From Riemerella anatipestifer_E (GTDB lineage: Bacteria > Bacteroidota > Bacteroidia > Flavobacteriales > Weeksellaceae), in the NCBI RefSeq assembly GCF_009932355.1, contig NZ_LEKU01000008.1:1-64000 (forward strand): a stretch of 64,000 nt of DNA, given 5' to 3'. Position numbers and translations under genes: made by a program. Numbering within the stretch: position 1 is the first letter of the stretch; every line of letters begins with the position of its first letter. The notes beneath the pieces were generated by a model. That model was not told the origin of the DNA. It saw only the letters and a list, made by a program, of their open reading frames with translations, and did no database searches. Shown here in pieces: positions 56,615-64,000 of this stretch.

Positions 56615-57001
56615 ATGGCTTCTATTTTCACCAAAATCATCAACGGAGAAATCCCTGCATATAAAATAGCGGAGGACGAAAACCATTTAGCCTTTCTAGA
56701 TGTGATGCCTTTAGCTGAAGGACATACTTTGGTAATTCCTAAAAAGGAAGTTGACCTTATTTTTGATTTAGACACGGAAGAGTTTAAAAATCTTTGGGCA
56801 TTTGCACAACAAGTGGCAAAAAAAATTGAGAAAAACATTCCTTGCGAAAGAGTGAGTATAGCAGTTATCGGACTAGAAGTACCACACGCTCATATTCACT
56901 TAGTACCTATCAACAAGATAGAAGACCTTAATTTTAAGAAAGAGAGAGTGAAATTTTCAGCAGAAGATTTCAAAGAAATACAGCAAAAAATTTTAAAATA
57001 A
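56615..57001 (+). CDS. HIT-family nucleotide-binding protein
   Basis: 128 residues from ATG 56615 (MASIFTKIINGEIPAYKIAE); an earlier ATG at 56606 adds MTV. SIFTKIINGEIPAYKIAEDE is the HINT/HIT opening; DVMPLAEGHTLVIPKKEVD near 29; and the histidine triad HAHIHLVP near residue 94-101 (HxHxH). It probably hydrolyses AMP-lysine or other adenylated nucleotides, as HinT does. It follows greA and precedes clpX. Confidence 0.93.
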   Translation: MASIFTKIINGEIPAYKIAEDENHLAFLDVMPLAEGHTLVIPKKEVDLIFDLDTEEFKNLWAFAQQVAKKIEKNIPCERVSIAVIGLEVPHAHIHLVPINKIEDLNFKKERVKFSAEDFKEIQQKILK

Positions 57002-57037
57002 AACACCAATAATTCACCTACACATTCAACACTAAAT

Positions 57038-58204
57038 ATGAATAATAACCAGTGTTCTTTTTGCGGAAGACATCGTAAAGAAGTTCAAATGCTAGTTTCG
57101 GGACAAAATGGACTCATCTGCGAACATTGTATAGAACAAGCTCACGCATTTGTTAAAGACAATATTCAGAAAGAAAAGTTTTCTCCTGTAAACACCCTCT
57201 CCGAACTAAAGAAACCTAGAGAAATTAAAAAAACTCTAGACGAGTATGTTATTGGACAAGACCAAGCTAAAAAACAACTTTCCATCGCAGTCTATAACCA
57301 TTATAAAAGACTTCTACATTCTTCAACAAAAAAAGACAATGATGTTGAGATAGAAAAATCTAACATCATTATGATAGGTGAAACAGGCACAGGAAAAACC
57401 CTTTTAGCAAAGACCATCGCTAGAGAACTCAATGTACCTTTTTGTATTGTAGACGCCACAATACTTACCGAAGCGGGTTATGTAGGCGAAGATGTAGAGA
57501 GTATTTTATCTAGACTTCTTATGGTCGCTGATTATGATGTAGAAAAAGCCGAAAAAGGCATTGTATTCATAGATGAAATAGATAAAATAGCGAGAAAATC
57601 AGACAATCCAAGCATCACAAGAGATGTATCAGGAGAGGGTGTACAGCAAGGATTATTAAAATTATTGGAAGGAAGCATTGTAAATGTACCGCCTCAAGGA
57701 GGAAGAAAACACCCTGACCAAAAATATATACAGGTAAACACTCAGAATATATTATTCATTGCTGGAGGGGCTTTTGATGGTATAAAAGAGATTATAGAAA
57801 GGAGACTAAACAAGCAAGCCATAGGATTTAGCAAAGAAAAGTTAGACTCCGAAAAAGATTTGGCACAAATATTGCCACAAGTAAACTCAACGGATTTGAG
57901 AAAGTTCGGATTAATTCCAGAACTTTTAGGTAGATTCCCTGTAATTACTTATTTAGACCAACTAACCAAAGAGACCATGGTAAGAATAATGAAAGAGCCA
58001 AAAAACTCTATTGTTAATCAGTTCAAAGCTCTTTTCAAAATGGATGGTATAGATTTAGAATTCACAGACGAAACCTTAGAGAAAATTGTAGACGAAACTT
58101 TTGAAAAAGGATTAGGTGCAAGAGGACTTAGAGGCACTACAGAAAAGGTTTTAGAGAATTATATGTTTGACATAGATACTATTAACAATAATATTTTATT
58201 GTAA
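57038..58204 (+). CDS. clpX: ATP-dependent Clp protease ATP-binding subunit ClpX
   Basis: 388 residues. The N-terminal zinc-binding domain has CSFCGRHRKEVQML and ICEHC (four Cys, residues 6-31). Walker A GETGTGKTLLAKTIA near 113; Walker B IVFIDEIDKIA near 178; the pore loop VAD-type segment and the RKFGLIPELLGRFPVITYLD sensor region near 290. The C-terminus ends GARGLRGTTEKVLENYMFDI then DTINNNILL, slightly shorter than most ClpX, without the extended tail. It unfolds substrates for ClpP. clpP is not in the window. Confidence 0.95.
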   Translation: MNNNQCSFCGRHRKEVQMLVSGQNGLICEHCIEQAHAFVKDNIQKEKFSPVNTLSELKKPREIKKTLDEYVIGQDQAKKQLSIAVYNHYKRLLHSSTKKDNDVEIEKSNIIMIGETGTGKTLLAKTIARELNVPFCIVDATILTEAGYVGEDVESILSRLLMVADYDVEKAEKGIVFIDEIDKIARKSDNPSITRDVSGEGVQQGLLKLLEGSIVNVPPQGGRKHPDQKYIQVNTQNILFIAGGAFDGIKEIIERRLNKQAIGFSKEKLDSEKDLAQILPQVNSTDLRKFGLIPELLGRFPVITYLDQLTKETMVRIMKEPKNSIVNQFKALFKMDGIDLEFTDETLEKIVDETFEKGLGARGLRGTTEKVLENYMFDIDTINNNILL

Positions 58205-58210
58205 AAAATA

Positions 58211-58239
58211 TTGGTTTATACTATATTTTTGTATCTTTG
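58211..58239 (+). promoter_or_regulatory. Promoter of the T9SS cargo gene
   Basis: TTG (58211-58213) and TATCTTTG (58232-58239), 18 bases apart, 33 bases before ATG 58273. Confidence 0.6.
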
Positions 58240-58272
58240 CTTAATTATTTATAGATAACAAAAAACTCATAT

Positions 58273-60210
58273 ATGAAAAAAAGTGTATTCTCTGCAGGGT
58301 TGTTAGCTCTAGGATTAATGTCCATCAAAGCTCAATCCTTGACTTATGTAGCAGCAACGGCGAATTTATATGTAAAACCCGGAACATTAATGTACAATGG
58401 GGGTACTGTAGAGGTTAAAAATACAGGATTAATAGAAAATCAAGGTAATATACAAATAGATAAAGGAGGTCTTCTTACTGATGATAGTACGGGTAGTAGC
58501 TTTGTAATAAAGCAAAATACACCTACTGTTACTGGTGACCCTTATGGCAACTACGGACAGCTATGGATAAACAATGACAGCCAAAGTAATATAACGGGTG
58601 TTGTTAAGAAAGAATTCCAAACAACAGATAATGGGCACTATCAACAGTTAGCTCTTCCTTTTGAGAATAAAGTTTTTAACGATTTATCTTCAGGATTAGG
58701 AAAAAACTTTTCTACTTCAAGATGGAGTAAGAATGAAATTTTAGTATATAATAATACTTTAGTAAGGTCTGAGCATGTTACGGATTTATCAAGTCAGAAT
58801 AGTGGCATGAATGCAACCTCTGGAAATTATAGATCCGCTTATTATATGCTAGGTGCTGATGGTACTAGTTTTACTTCCGTAAGAACAGTAACAGGCACAC
58901 CTTTCGCTTCTGCTACGAGTATGCACACTGTTTCATTACAAAATGCAGGTAATGGCATTAACTTCGGAGCAGGAGGGAATGGTTTAAATATTTATAGAGA
59001 AAAATATAATACCTATATGTATGATTCTTTCTATAGCTATCCTACTGCATGGGAAGGAACCTATGGTAGAAATATTTATCAATTTGGAAACCCTTTCTTA
59101 ACCAATTTAGACTTAACAAAGATACCTACTGATTTACAAAGCAAAATTCAAGCTATTAGAGTTGAGGTTAAATCTGTGGCTTATAATAGTACTTCAGGTA
59201 CAAGTTATTCTGGATATAAGTATATTTCTTTTACAGGAGGAGGAGTAATTGTAGGAGATATTGATTTAGCTATTGTAAGACCTATGGGAACTTTCGTTAT
59301 CAAAATGAAAGACGGAGAAACAGGAAGTCTTGATTTGGCAACACTTAGAACTTTTGACAACAGAGCGTCTGTTCTTAACACTGAACAAGGAGAGGGGACT
59401 ATGTCATCAGCTACAAATGCAGGTAATTTAAGGGTACAAAATAATGGCTTCAAAAGTTTAACAGCTAGTACTTCTAACTCTGTAAAACAGTTAGGTGTTA
59501 TAGCTTTAGATAATGAAGGTAATGAGATAGGAAGAACTTATTATGCTGTTTACCCTAATGCTCGTACTGGAACAGGAGTTACTTCATCTACTCAAGTTAC
59601 AGCAACTTCTTCTGATGTCATAGGAACATTTGAGGAAAGCCCTGCAGGTGGATATGACCAAGAAGCAGCAAATGCTTATTGGTTATATATTAATGAAGCT
59701 AACGAAACTGATTACAAAGGAAAAGATATTTTACTAGGACTCTATAGTGATAAAATAAAGAAAGTTAAATTTGAGATTAGAGAGAATACTGAGTTTCTTC
59801 CAAAAAACACAGAAACTCTTTCTAATGGAGAAAGTTTCTACATCAGTTCTGGTGAAGGCAATTTAGTTGCTTTGCAACAAGGAACAGAATATCCTGTATC
59901 TCAGCAATACTATAATCTGTACTACGGAAAACCTGAAAATAAAACTCTAGCTGTAGCTGATGTTCAGAAACCTTCTGACTGTATGGTGGTTTATGACAAA
60001 AATATTAAAGCTCATAGATTAATATTTGACTCTAAATGGGTAGAAGCTGATGTAAAAGTTTATGATGTAAGTGGTAGATTGATAATTTCGGAATCTACTG
60101 TGAAAACAGATTCTGATTTTGTGATTAATCTCCCTGAAACGCAAGCTACTTATATAGTTACAGCTGTGTCTAAGGATGGACAAAAATTCTCTCAAAAAAT
60201 AGTAAAGTAA
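58273..60210 (+). CDS. T9SS type A sorting-domain surface protein
   Basis: 645 residues. Signal peptide MKKSVFSAGLLALGLMSIKA. The mature start ANLYVKPGTLMYNGGTVEVK and NTGLIENQGNIQIDKGGL suggests beta-solenoid-like repeats. The middle is Gly/Ser/Asn-rich with no enzyme motif. The last about 75 residues fit the Por secretion-system (T9SS) type A C-terminal domain: DVKVYDVSGRLIISESTVKT, then FVINLPETQATYIVTAVSKD and GQKFSQKIVK. That tag directs export across the outer membrane and surface attachment. It is probably an adhesin or surface-layer protein. The PID-CTERM-like gene follows seven bases later. Confidence 0.88.
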   Translation: MKKSVFSAGLLALGLMSIKAQSLTYVAATANLYVKPGTLMYNGGTVEVKNTGLIENQGNIQIDKGGLLTDDSTGSSFVIKQNTPTVTGDPYGNYGQLWINNDSQSNITGVVKKEFQTTDNGHYQQLALPFENKVFNDLSSGLGKNFSTSRWSKNEILVYNNTLVRSEHVTDLSSQNSGMNATSGNYRSAYYMLGADGTSFTSVRTVTGTPFASATSMHTVSLQNAGNGINFGAGGNGLNIYREKYNTYMYDSFYSYPTAWEGTYGRNIYQFGNPFLTNLDLTKIPTDLQSKIQAIRVEVKSVAYNSTSGTSYSGYKYISFTGGGVIVGDIDLAIVRPMGTFVIKMKDGETGSLDLATLRTFDNRASVLNTEQGEGTMSSATNAGNLRVQNNGFKSLTASTSNSVKQLGVIALDNEGNEIGRTYYAVYPNARTGTGVTSSTQVTATSSDVIGTFEESPAGGYDQEAANAYWLYINEANETDYKGKDILLGLYSDKIKKVKFEIRENTEFLPKNTETLSNGESFYISSGEGNLVALQQGTEYPVSQQYYNLYYGKPENKTLAVADVQKPSDCMVVYDKNIKAHRLIFDSKWVEADVKVYDVSGRLIISESTVKTDSDFVINLPETQATYIVTAVSKDGQKFSQKIVK

Positions 60211-60216
60211 TAGATT

Positions 60217-60474
60217 ATGTACAACAATATCAAACTAAGATTATTATTTCTAATCATAGCTTTTCTTAATACAGATTTAGTTTTTGGTGCTGGTGTTGCT
60301 GGCCCTGGTGCTCCTCCTGCTGGTGGAGCACCAGGCGGTGGAGGTGTCGCTGGTCCTGGTGCTCCACCACAAACTCCAATAGATTTATACTCTATAGAGC
60401 TTGCTTTATTAGCAATAGGTTTTATATTGGTTACTTCTTATTATTTAAGAAAAAAACAATTAAAAAGTTTATAA
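60217..60474 (+). CDS. Tiny exported protein with PID-CTERM-like sorting tail
   Basis: 85 residues. N-terminal signal-like helix (LRLLFLIIAFLNTDLVFGA, about 7-25). The centre is a Gly/Pro/Ala repeat with two copies of GVAGPGAPP around GGAPGGGG (about 26-51). Then TPIDLYSIELALLAIGFILV, containing a PID motif, a hydrophobic helix (about 60-76) and a basic end RKKQLKSL. This tripartite tail (PID, helix, basic cluster) matches the PID-CTERM sorting-domain pattern described in Bacteroidetes, thought to be cut by an exosortase-like enzyme. Located directly behind the T9SS cargo gene. Confidence 0.72.
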   Translation: MYNNIKLRLLFLIIAFLNTDLVFGAGVAGPGAPPAGGAPGGGGVAGPGAPPQTPIDLYSIELALLAIGFILVTSYYLRKKQLKSL

Positions 60475-60480
60475 TATCCA

Positions 60481-60510
60481 AAAACTCATAGAAAATTCTA
60501 TGAGTTTTTT
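60481..60510 (+). terminator. Terminator
   Basis: AAAACTCATAGAA, AA loop, TTCTATGAGTTTT plus Ts. It ends the T9SS cargo / PID-CTERM-like pair. Confidence 0.8.
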
Positions 60511-60511
60511 T

Positions 60512-60519
60512 TATTTTTG
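60512..60519 (+). promoter_or_regulatory. -7 element (TATTTTTG) five bases before the thioredoxin-like ATG
   Basis: TATTTTTG ends five bases before ATG 60525, directly after the upstream terminator; a leaderless start is likely. Confidence 0.6.
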
Positions 60520-60524
60520 TTCTT

Positions 60525-61802
60525 ATGAAAAAAATAATTTTATTAGGAGGTATATTTCTATATGGGATAACCTCTGCTCAATTTAAAGTAAATATAGAAG
60601 CACCTGATACTTTCAGCAATCAAGAAATTGTTTTGTACACCCTAAACGGTTCAAAAGATTATATAGCAGGAAAGACTAAGAAATCTAATGGTAAATGGAG
60701 TTATACTATTCCTAATAGTTATATAGGTATGATGCGTGCCTATTTTCCTGAGAATGGTAAATCATTCAGTTTTATTTCTGAAAACAAGGACGTAAGTGTA
60801 AAACTAGACACCGATAACAGCACCATCAACAAAATCAATTTCTTAGATGAAGCCAATAGTACCATGCAATATCTCATCAAAGAAAAACAAAAAAAAGAGA
60901 AAGTATTACCTGTATTGGTACAGATTAGAGATATTTACAATGATAACTCACCATTTAATGAAGCTCTAAAGTTAGAAATAAAAAAGCTAGAGCAAAGTGA
61001 TCTTAAGAACTACTCTAAACACCCTTTTATAAGCTACTACTGGGATAATGTAAAATATACCAATCGTGAAATACCTAAAACCACAGATGATTATATCAAT
61101 TTTTTAGCTAATACGGGAGAGTTGTTAGAAACCTCCTCTTTACTCAAATCTACACTAATTAACTTTATTTCTTCCGTTCCTAGGAATCAAGTTGTTTCTC
61201 AGACAGACGCTCTGTTAGATAAGGTAAATATAGAATCGCCTAGAGGACAAACTATTTTATCTGAACTGTTAAATATATTTGATGCCTATGGTCTAGACGC
61301 TGAAAAGGATAAATATTACCAACAAGCCTCTAATTTAAAATGTTCTATAAACAAAAATTTAGAGGGCAGACTAGAGGCAATGAAAAGCACTATGGTGGGG
61401 AGTAGCTTTAAAGATTATATCTTCTCCAAAAGTGTAATAAATACTAAATCAAAGAAACTAAGCGATATTAAATCAAACAAAAAACTCATCTTGTTTTGGT
61501 CTTCAGAGTGTCCTCACTGCGTTGCAGAATTGCCTCTAATTTTAGAAAATTACAACAAATTGAAAAGCAATAATATAGAAATTATAGGTTTATCATTGGA
61601 TACCAACGCAGAGTCTTATCAGGAGACTGTAAAAAATCTCCCATGGATTAACGATTCTGAACTAAAAGGTTGGAACTCTAGCTATACAGATACTTACAAT
61701 ATCAATGCAACACCGTCTTATTTCCTATTAGATAGCAATAATAAAATATTGAGTAAACCGAATAGTTTTGGTGCATTTTTGCACGAAAATAATTTAAAAT
61801 AA
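60525..61802 (+). CDS. Exported TlpA-like thiol-disulfide oxidoreductase
   Basis: 425 residues. Signal peptide MKKIILLGGIFLYGITSAQ. An N-terminal DUF4369-like region (about 20-110, APDTFSNQEIVLYTLNGSKD), a helical middle, and a C-terminal thioredoxin fold from about 300: KKLILFWSSECPHCVAELPL has the CPHC active site near residues 329-332, then IIGLSLDTNAESYQETVK and the cis-Pro loop INATPSYFLLDSNN. It reduces or transfers disulfides in the periplasm or cell surface. It may serve the exported proteins of this locus; that is inference. Confidence 0.9.
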   Translation: MKKIILLGGIFLYGITSAQFKVNIEAPDTFSNQEIVLYTLNGSKDYIAGKTKKSNGKWSYTIPNSYIGMMRAYFPENGKSFSFISENKDVSVKLDTDNSTINKINFLDEANSTMQYLIKEKQKKEKVLPVLVQIRDIYNDNSPFNEALKLEIKKLEQSDLKNYSKHPFISYYWDNVKYTNREIPKTTDDYINFLANTGELLETSSLLKSTLINFISSVPRNQVVSQTDALLDKVNIESPRGQTILSELLNIFDAYGLDAEKDKYYQQASNLKCSINKNLEGRLEAMKSTMVGSSFKDYIFSKSVINTKSKKLSDIKSNKKLILFWSSECPHCVAELPLILENYNKLKSNNIEIIGLSLDTNAESYQETVKNLPWINDSELKGWNSSYTDTYNINATPSYFLLDSNNKILSKPNSFGAFLHENNLK

Positions 61803-61803
61803 T

Positions 61804-61834
61804 TTTGTAGTTATTGTAATTATTTCTATATTTG
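61804..61834 (+). promoter_or_regulatory. Promoter of tRNA-Met
   Basis: TTTG at 61804-61807 and TATATTTG at 61827-61834, 19 bases apart, 12 bases before the tRNA. Confidence 0.75.
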
Positions 61835-61846
61835 CACCACTCTAAT

Positions 61847-61920
61847 GGCGAGGTAGCTCAGATGGTTAGAGCGCAGGATTCATAACCCTGAGGTCACGGG
61901 TTCAATTCCCGTCTTCGCTA
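61847..61920 (+). tRNA. tRNA-Met (CAT), elongator type
   Basis: Starts GGCGAGGTAGCTCAGATGG; anticodon loop TTCATAA (CAT); T arm ACGGG-TTCAATT-CCCGT; acceptor GGCGAGG pairs with CTTCGCT with two G-T pairs, discriminator A. The anticodon stem lacks the three G-C pairs of initiator tRNA, so it is elongator Met (or, less likely, an Ile2 precursor). Confidence 0.93.
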
Positions 61921-61924
61921 CTAA

Positions 61925-61953
61925 AAACACTCCTTTTTTAAGGAGTGTTTTTT
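61925..61953 (+). terminator. Terminator of tRNA-Met
   Basis: AAACACTCCTT, short T loop, AAGGAGTGTTT then Ts. Confidence 0.85.
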
Positions 61954-62000
61954 ATTTTCTATTCAAAAATTACTCTATCTATTGAAAGCCTAATTTTTCT

Positions 62001-62008
62001 TATTTTTG
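62001..62008 (+). promoter_or_regulatory. -7 element (TATTTTTG) four bases before the mutS2 start
   Basis: TATTTTTG ends four bases before GTG 62013; predicts a near-leaderless mRNA. Confidence 0.55.
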
Positions 62009-62012
62009 TGCC

Positions 62013-64000
62013 GTGCATATTACTAAAGACAGTTTACAAGAATTAGAGTTTCCGCAACTATTAGCGGAAATTGCTCCATACGCCTATTCCTCAAAAATAG
62101 CTCAAAAAATTTCGGATTTAAAACCTCTTAAAAAAGAGGAAGCCTTAATTTCATTAAAAAAAACTTCTGAATTTTTAAGCAGTTTTGAAAGTGAAAATAT
62201 TATTCCTTTCAATGAATATGAAGATGTGGAAACAGAGCTAAAACTAATGCTTATTGAAAATTTCCGATTAGAAAATAGGGCTTTTATAAAGATTAAAAAT
62301 ATCACTTCCCAAATCGGAAAACTCCAAAAGTTCTTTACACAGTATTCGGAGATTTTTCCTGAATTATTGAAAGGTATAGAAACTCTTGATTTCAAAAAAG
62401 AAATTATTGAGAAAATAGACCACGTCTTTAACCGATTTGAAGAGGTTAAAAGTGATGCCTCCCCTACTTTAAAAGAACTCCGAGATGAAATCCAAAAAGC
62501 TAAAAAAGCCATAGATGAAAATTTTAATAGAGCTTTAGGGCTCTATTCTCAAAGTGATTTTTTAGACGAAATCAGAGAAACAATTATAGAAGACCAAAGG
62601 GTATTAGCTGTAAAATCAGGCTTCAAAAAAAGGGTGCAAGGTAGAGTTTTAGGCGTTTCAAAGACAGGTTCCATTACCTACATTCAACCAGAAACCGTAG
62701 TAAAACATTATTTTAAACTAAAAGAAAATTTAGAAGAAGAAAAAAAGGAAATAGACCGTATTTTAAGAAAGCTAACTGCTGAAATAGCTGTATTTCAACC
62801 TGAAATAGCGTCTTATCAAAACTATATTTTTGACCTAGACCTCACGAGAGCTAAGGCTAAGTTTGCGGAAAAAGTAAATGCGGTGCTTCCTAAAATTAAT
62901 GACCACCAAACACTAAAACTAAGAGATGCCTATCATCCTCTATTATGGTTACAAAACAAGGCGGAGAACAAAGAAATTTTCCCACAAACCCTTGCCCTTA
63001 CCGAACATAATAGAATCATTTGTATTTCTGGTCCAAATGCTGGTGGTAAATCAATTACATTAAAAACCGTAGGGCTATTACAACTTATGCTCCAATCAGG
63101 AATTTTAGTTCCTGTACACCCAAAATCCGAAATGTTTTTCTTTGATAAAGTAATGACGGACATTGGTGATAATCAATCTATTGAAAACCATCTTTCTACC
63201 TATTCGTCTAGACTTAAGAAAATGTCGCACATTATCAGAAAAGCGGATAAAAATACATTACTACTCATAGACGAATTTGGAACTGGCTCCGACCCCGAAC
63301 TTGGTGGTGCGTTGGCGGAAAGTTTTTTGGAGTTTTTCTACGAAAAAAAATCCTTTGCTATTATTACTACTCACTACACCAACATTAAGCTAGTAGTAGA
63401 ACAACTCCCTAATACCCAAAATGCAGCGATGCTTTTTGATGAAAACAGCCTAGAACCCCTCTATAAATTAGAAATAGGACAGGCAGGAAGTTCGTTTACT
63501 TTTGAAGTGGCAGAAAAAAATAAAATTCCACCTTTCATCATTCGCTCGGCGAAAAGAAAAGTAGAGAAAGATGTGGTTAATTTAGATAAAACCATCGTAA
63601 AACTTCAACAAGAAAAATTTGAGGTAGAAAAACTAAAAACAGATTTATCTCAGAAAAAAGAATCGGTAGAAGATAAACGAGACAATCTGCAAAAGCTTAA
63701 CGAGCAACTACAGCAGAAACTTTTTAACTTCCAAAAACTTTATGAAGAAGAACACCGAAAATTGCAGTTCGGGAACAAAGTAGAAAATTTTATTAAAGAC
63801 TACATCAATGGGCGTTCTAGAAAGGAATTAGTCAAAGACTTTGTAAAAATATTAGAACAGGAGAAATACCGAAAGTTAGGCTCTGATAAAGATGAGTCTA
63901 AAAAATTACAAGTAATCAAACGCAAAATCAATCAACAGCTTAAAAGAAAAGATGTCAAAGAGAAAATAGAAGAAACCACCCAAAAATTGGAAGAAAAAAA
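62013..64000 (+). CDS. mutS2: MutS2 family protein (C-terminal end beyond the window)
   Basis: An open frame from GTG 62013 (HITKDSLQELEFPQLLAEIA) to the window edge, 662 codons so far; complete proteins are about 710-780 residues. It has the MutS2 core: a coiled-coil lever region with FDEIRET-like turns near 180-210, Walker A CISGPNAGGKSITLKTVGLL near 338, Walker B LLLIDEFGTGSDPELGG near 420, and a long coiled coil after that. The C-terminal Smr nuclease domain should lie beyond base 64000. MutS2 acts on recombination intermediates or rescues collided ribosomes, depending on species. Confidence 0.93.
   Translation, partial: MHITKDSLQELEFPQLLAEIAPYAYSSKIAQKISDLKPLKKEEALISLKKTSEFLSSFESENIIPFNEYEDVETELKLMLIENFRLENRAFIKIKNITSQIGKLQKFFTQYSEIFPELLKGIETLDFKKEIIEKIDHVFNRFEEVKSDASPTLKELRDEIQKAKKAIDENFNRALGLYSQSDFLDEIRETIIEDQRVLAVKSGFKKRVQGRVLGVSKTGSITYIQPETVVKHYFKLKENLEEEKKEIDRILRKLTAEIAVFQPEIASYQNYIFDLDLTRAKAKFAEKVNAVLPKINDHQTLKLRDAYHPLLWLQNKAENKEIFPQTLALTEHNRIICISGPNAGGKSITLKTVGLLQLMLQSGILVPVHPKSEMFFFDKVMTDIGDNQSIENHLSTYSSRLKKMSHIIRKADKNTLLLIDEFGTGSDPELGGALAESFLEFFYEKKSFAIITTHYTNIKLVVEQLPNTQNAAMLFDENSLEPLYKLEIGQAGSSFTFEVAEKNKIPPFIIRSAKRKVEKDVVNLDKTIVKLQQEKFEVEKLKTDLSQKKESVEDKRDNLQKLNEQLQQKLFNFQKLYEEEHRKLQFGNKVENFIKDYINGRSRKELVKDFVKILEQEKYRKLGSDKDESKKLQVIKRKINQQLKRKDVKEKIEETTQKLEEK

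Noticed and set aside
61847..61920. Initiator tRNA-Met
   Set aside because: The anticodon stem lacks the three consecutive G-C pairs, and the first acceptor pair is not the initiator-type mismatch.

Overview
The window looks like a chromosomal contig from a low-GC Flavobacteriia member, most likely Weeksellaceae (Riemerella/Chryseobacterium group). The grounds are the AT-rich DNA, many Bacteroidetes-type promoters (-33 TTTG / -7 TAnnTTTG) lying close to start codons, GldA/GldB/GldC homologues, a type IX secretion (T9SS) cargo C-terminal domain and OmpA/TSP3 porins. The genus is inferred; no rRNA is present. The first bases are a poly-G run, so the left side may be a contig edge. The right edge cuts mutS2.

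Region by region. 1-2226: a very AT-rich accessory tip with small orphan genes, a frameshifted remnant and a tRNA-Ile-like 3' fragment that looks like an integration scar. 2478-2751: a tRNA Lys-Leu-Lys operon. 2849-7773: housekeeping genes (aroK, an HslR-type S4 protein, a lipoprotein, recG, an ABC ATPase). 7774-11214: an accessory block with a (CA)17 microsatellite, stacked hairpins, two exported tail-fibre-like proteins, an HU/DUF4469-type protein, and a dense array of perfect palindromes. 11235-18951: alkaline phosphatase, cinA, M13 peptidase, pssA, a DnaQ-type exonuclease, an FAH-family hydrolase and a universal stress protein. 18952-20387: a structured intergenic element, a gene split by one in-frame amber codon, and a 21-bp minisatellite. 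20388-34739: ppk-ppx, small membrane proteins, pheS, gldA-like, msbA-like, truA, a YfcE-like phosphodiesterase, an Smr protein, a flavin reductase, tsaC-like, gldC-gldB and nadE.

34768-41953: an orphan gene, an NPP-type phosphodiesterase, a DUF2147 protein, an LTA-synthase-like enzyme, a START-like protein, a class IV aminotransferase homologue without the PLP lysine, and a lipoprotein amidase. 42100-42390: a tRNA Ser-Pro-Arg operon. 42515-55026: an outer membrane barrel, an epimerase, a hydrolase, pdxJ, MscS, DUF456, M3 peptidase, two tandem OmpA/TSP3 porins, folK and sppA. 55111-64000: dtd, a Rieske-fold lipoprotein without ligands, greA (with a terminator in its leader), HIT, clpX, a T9SS cargo gene, a tiny PID-CTERM-like protein, an exported thioredoxin-like protein, tRNA-Met and mutS2.

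Most genes are housekeeping, and cell-envelope functions are strongly represented: gliding/T9SS components, porins, peptidoglycan amidase, signal peptide peptidase, MscS and lipid synthesis. No CRISPR array, integrase, transposase or complete defence system was recognised. The least explained parts are the 8-11 kb block, the 19-20.3 kb repeats and the left-edge cluster.
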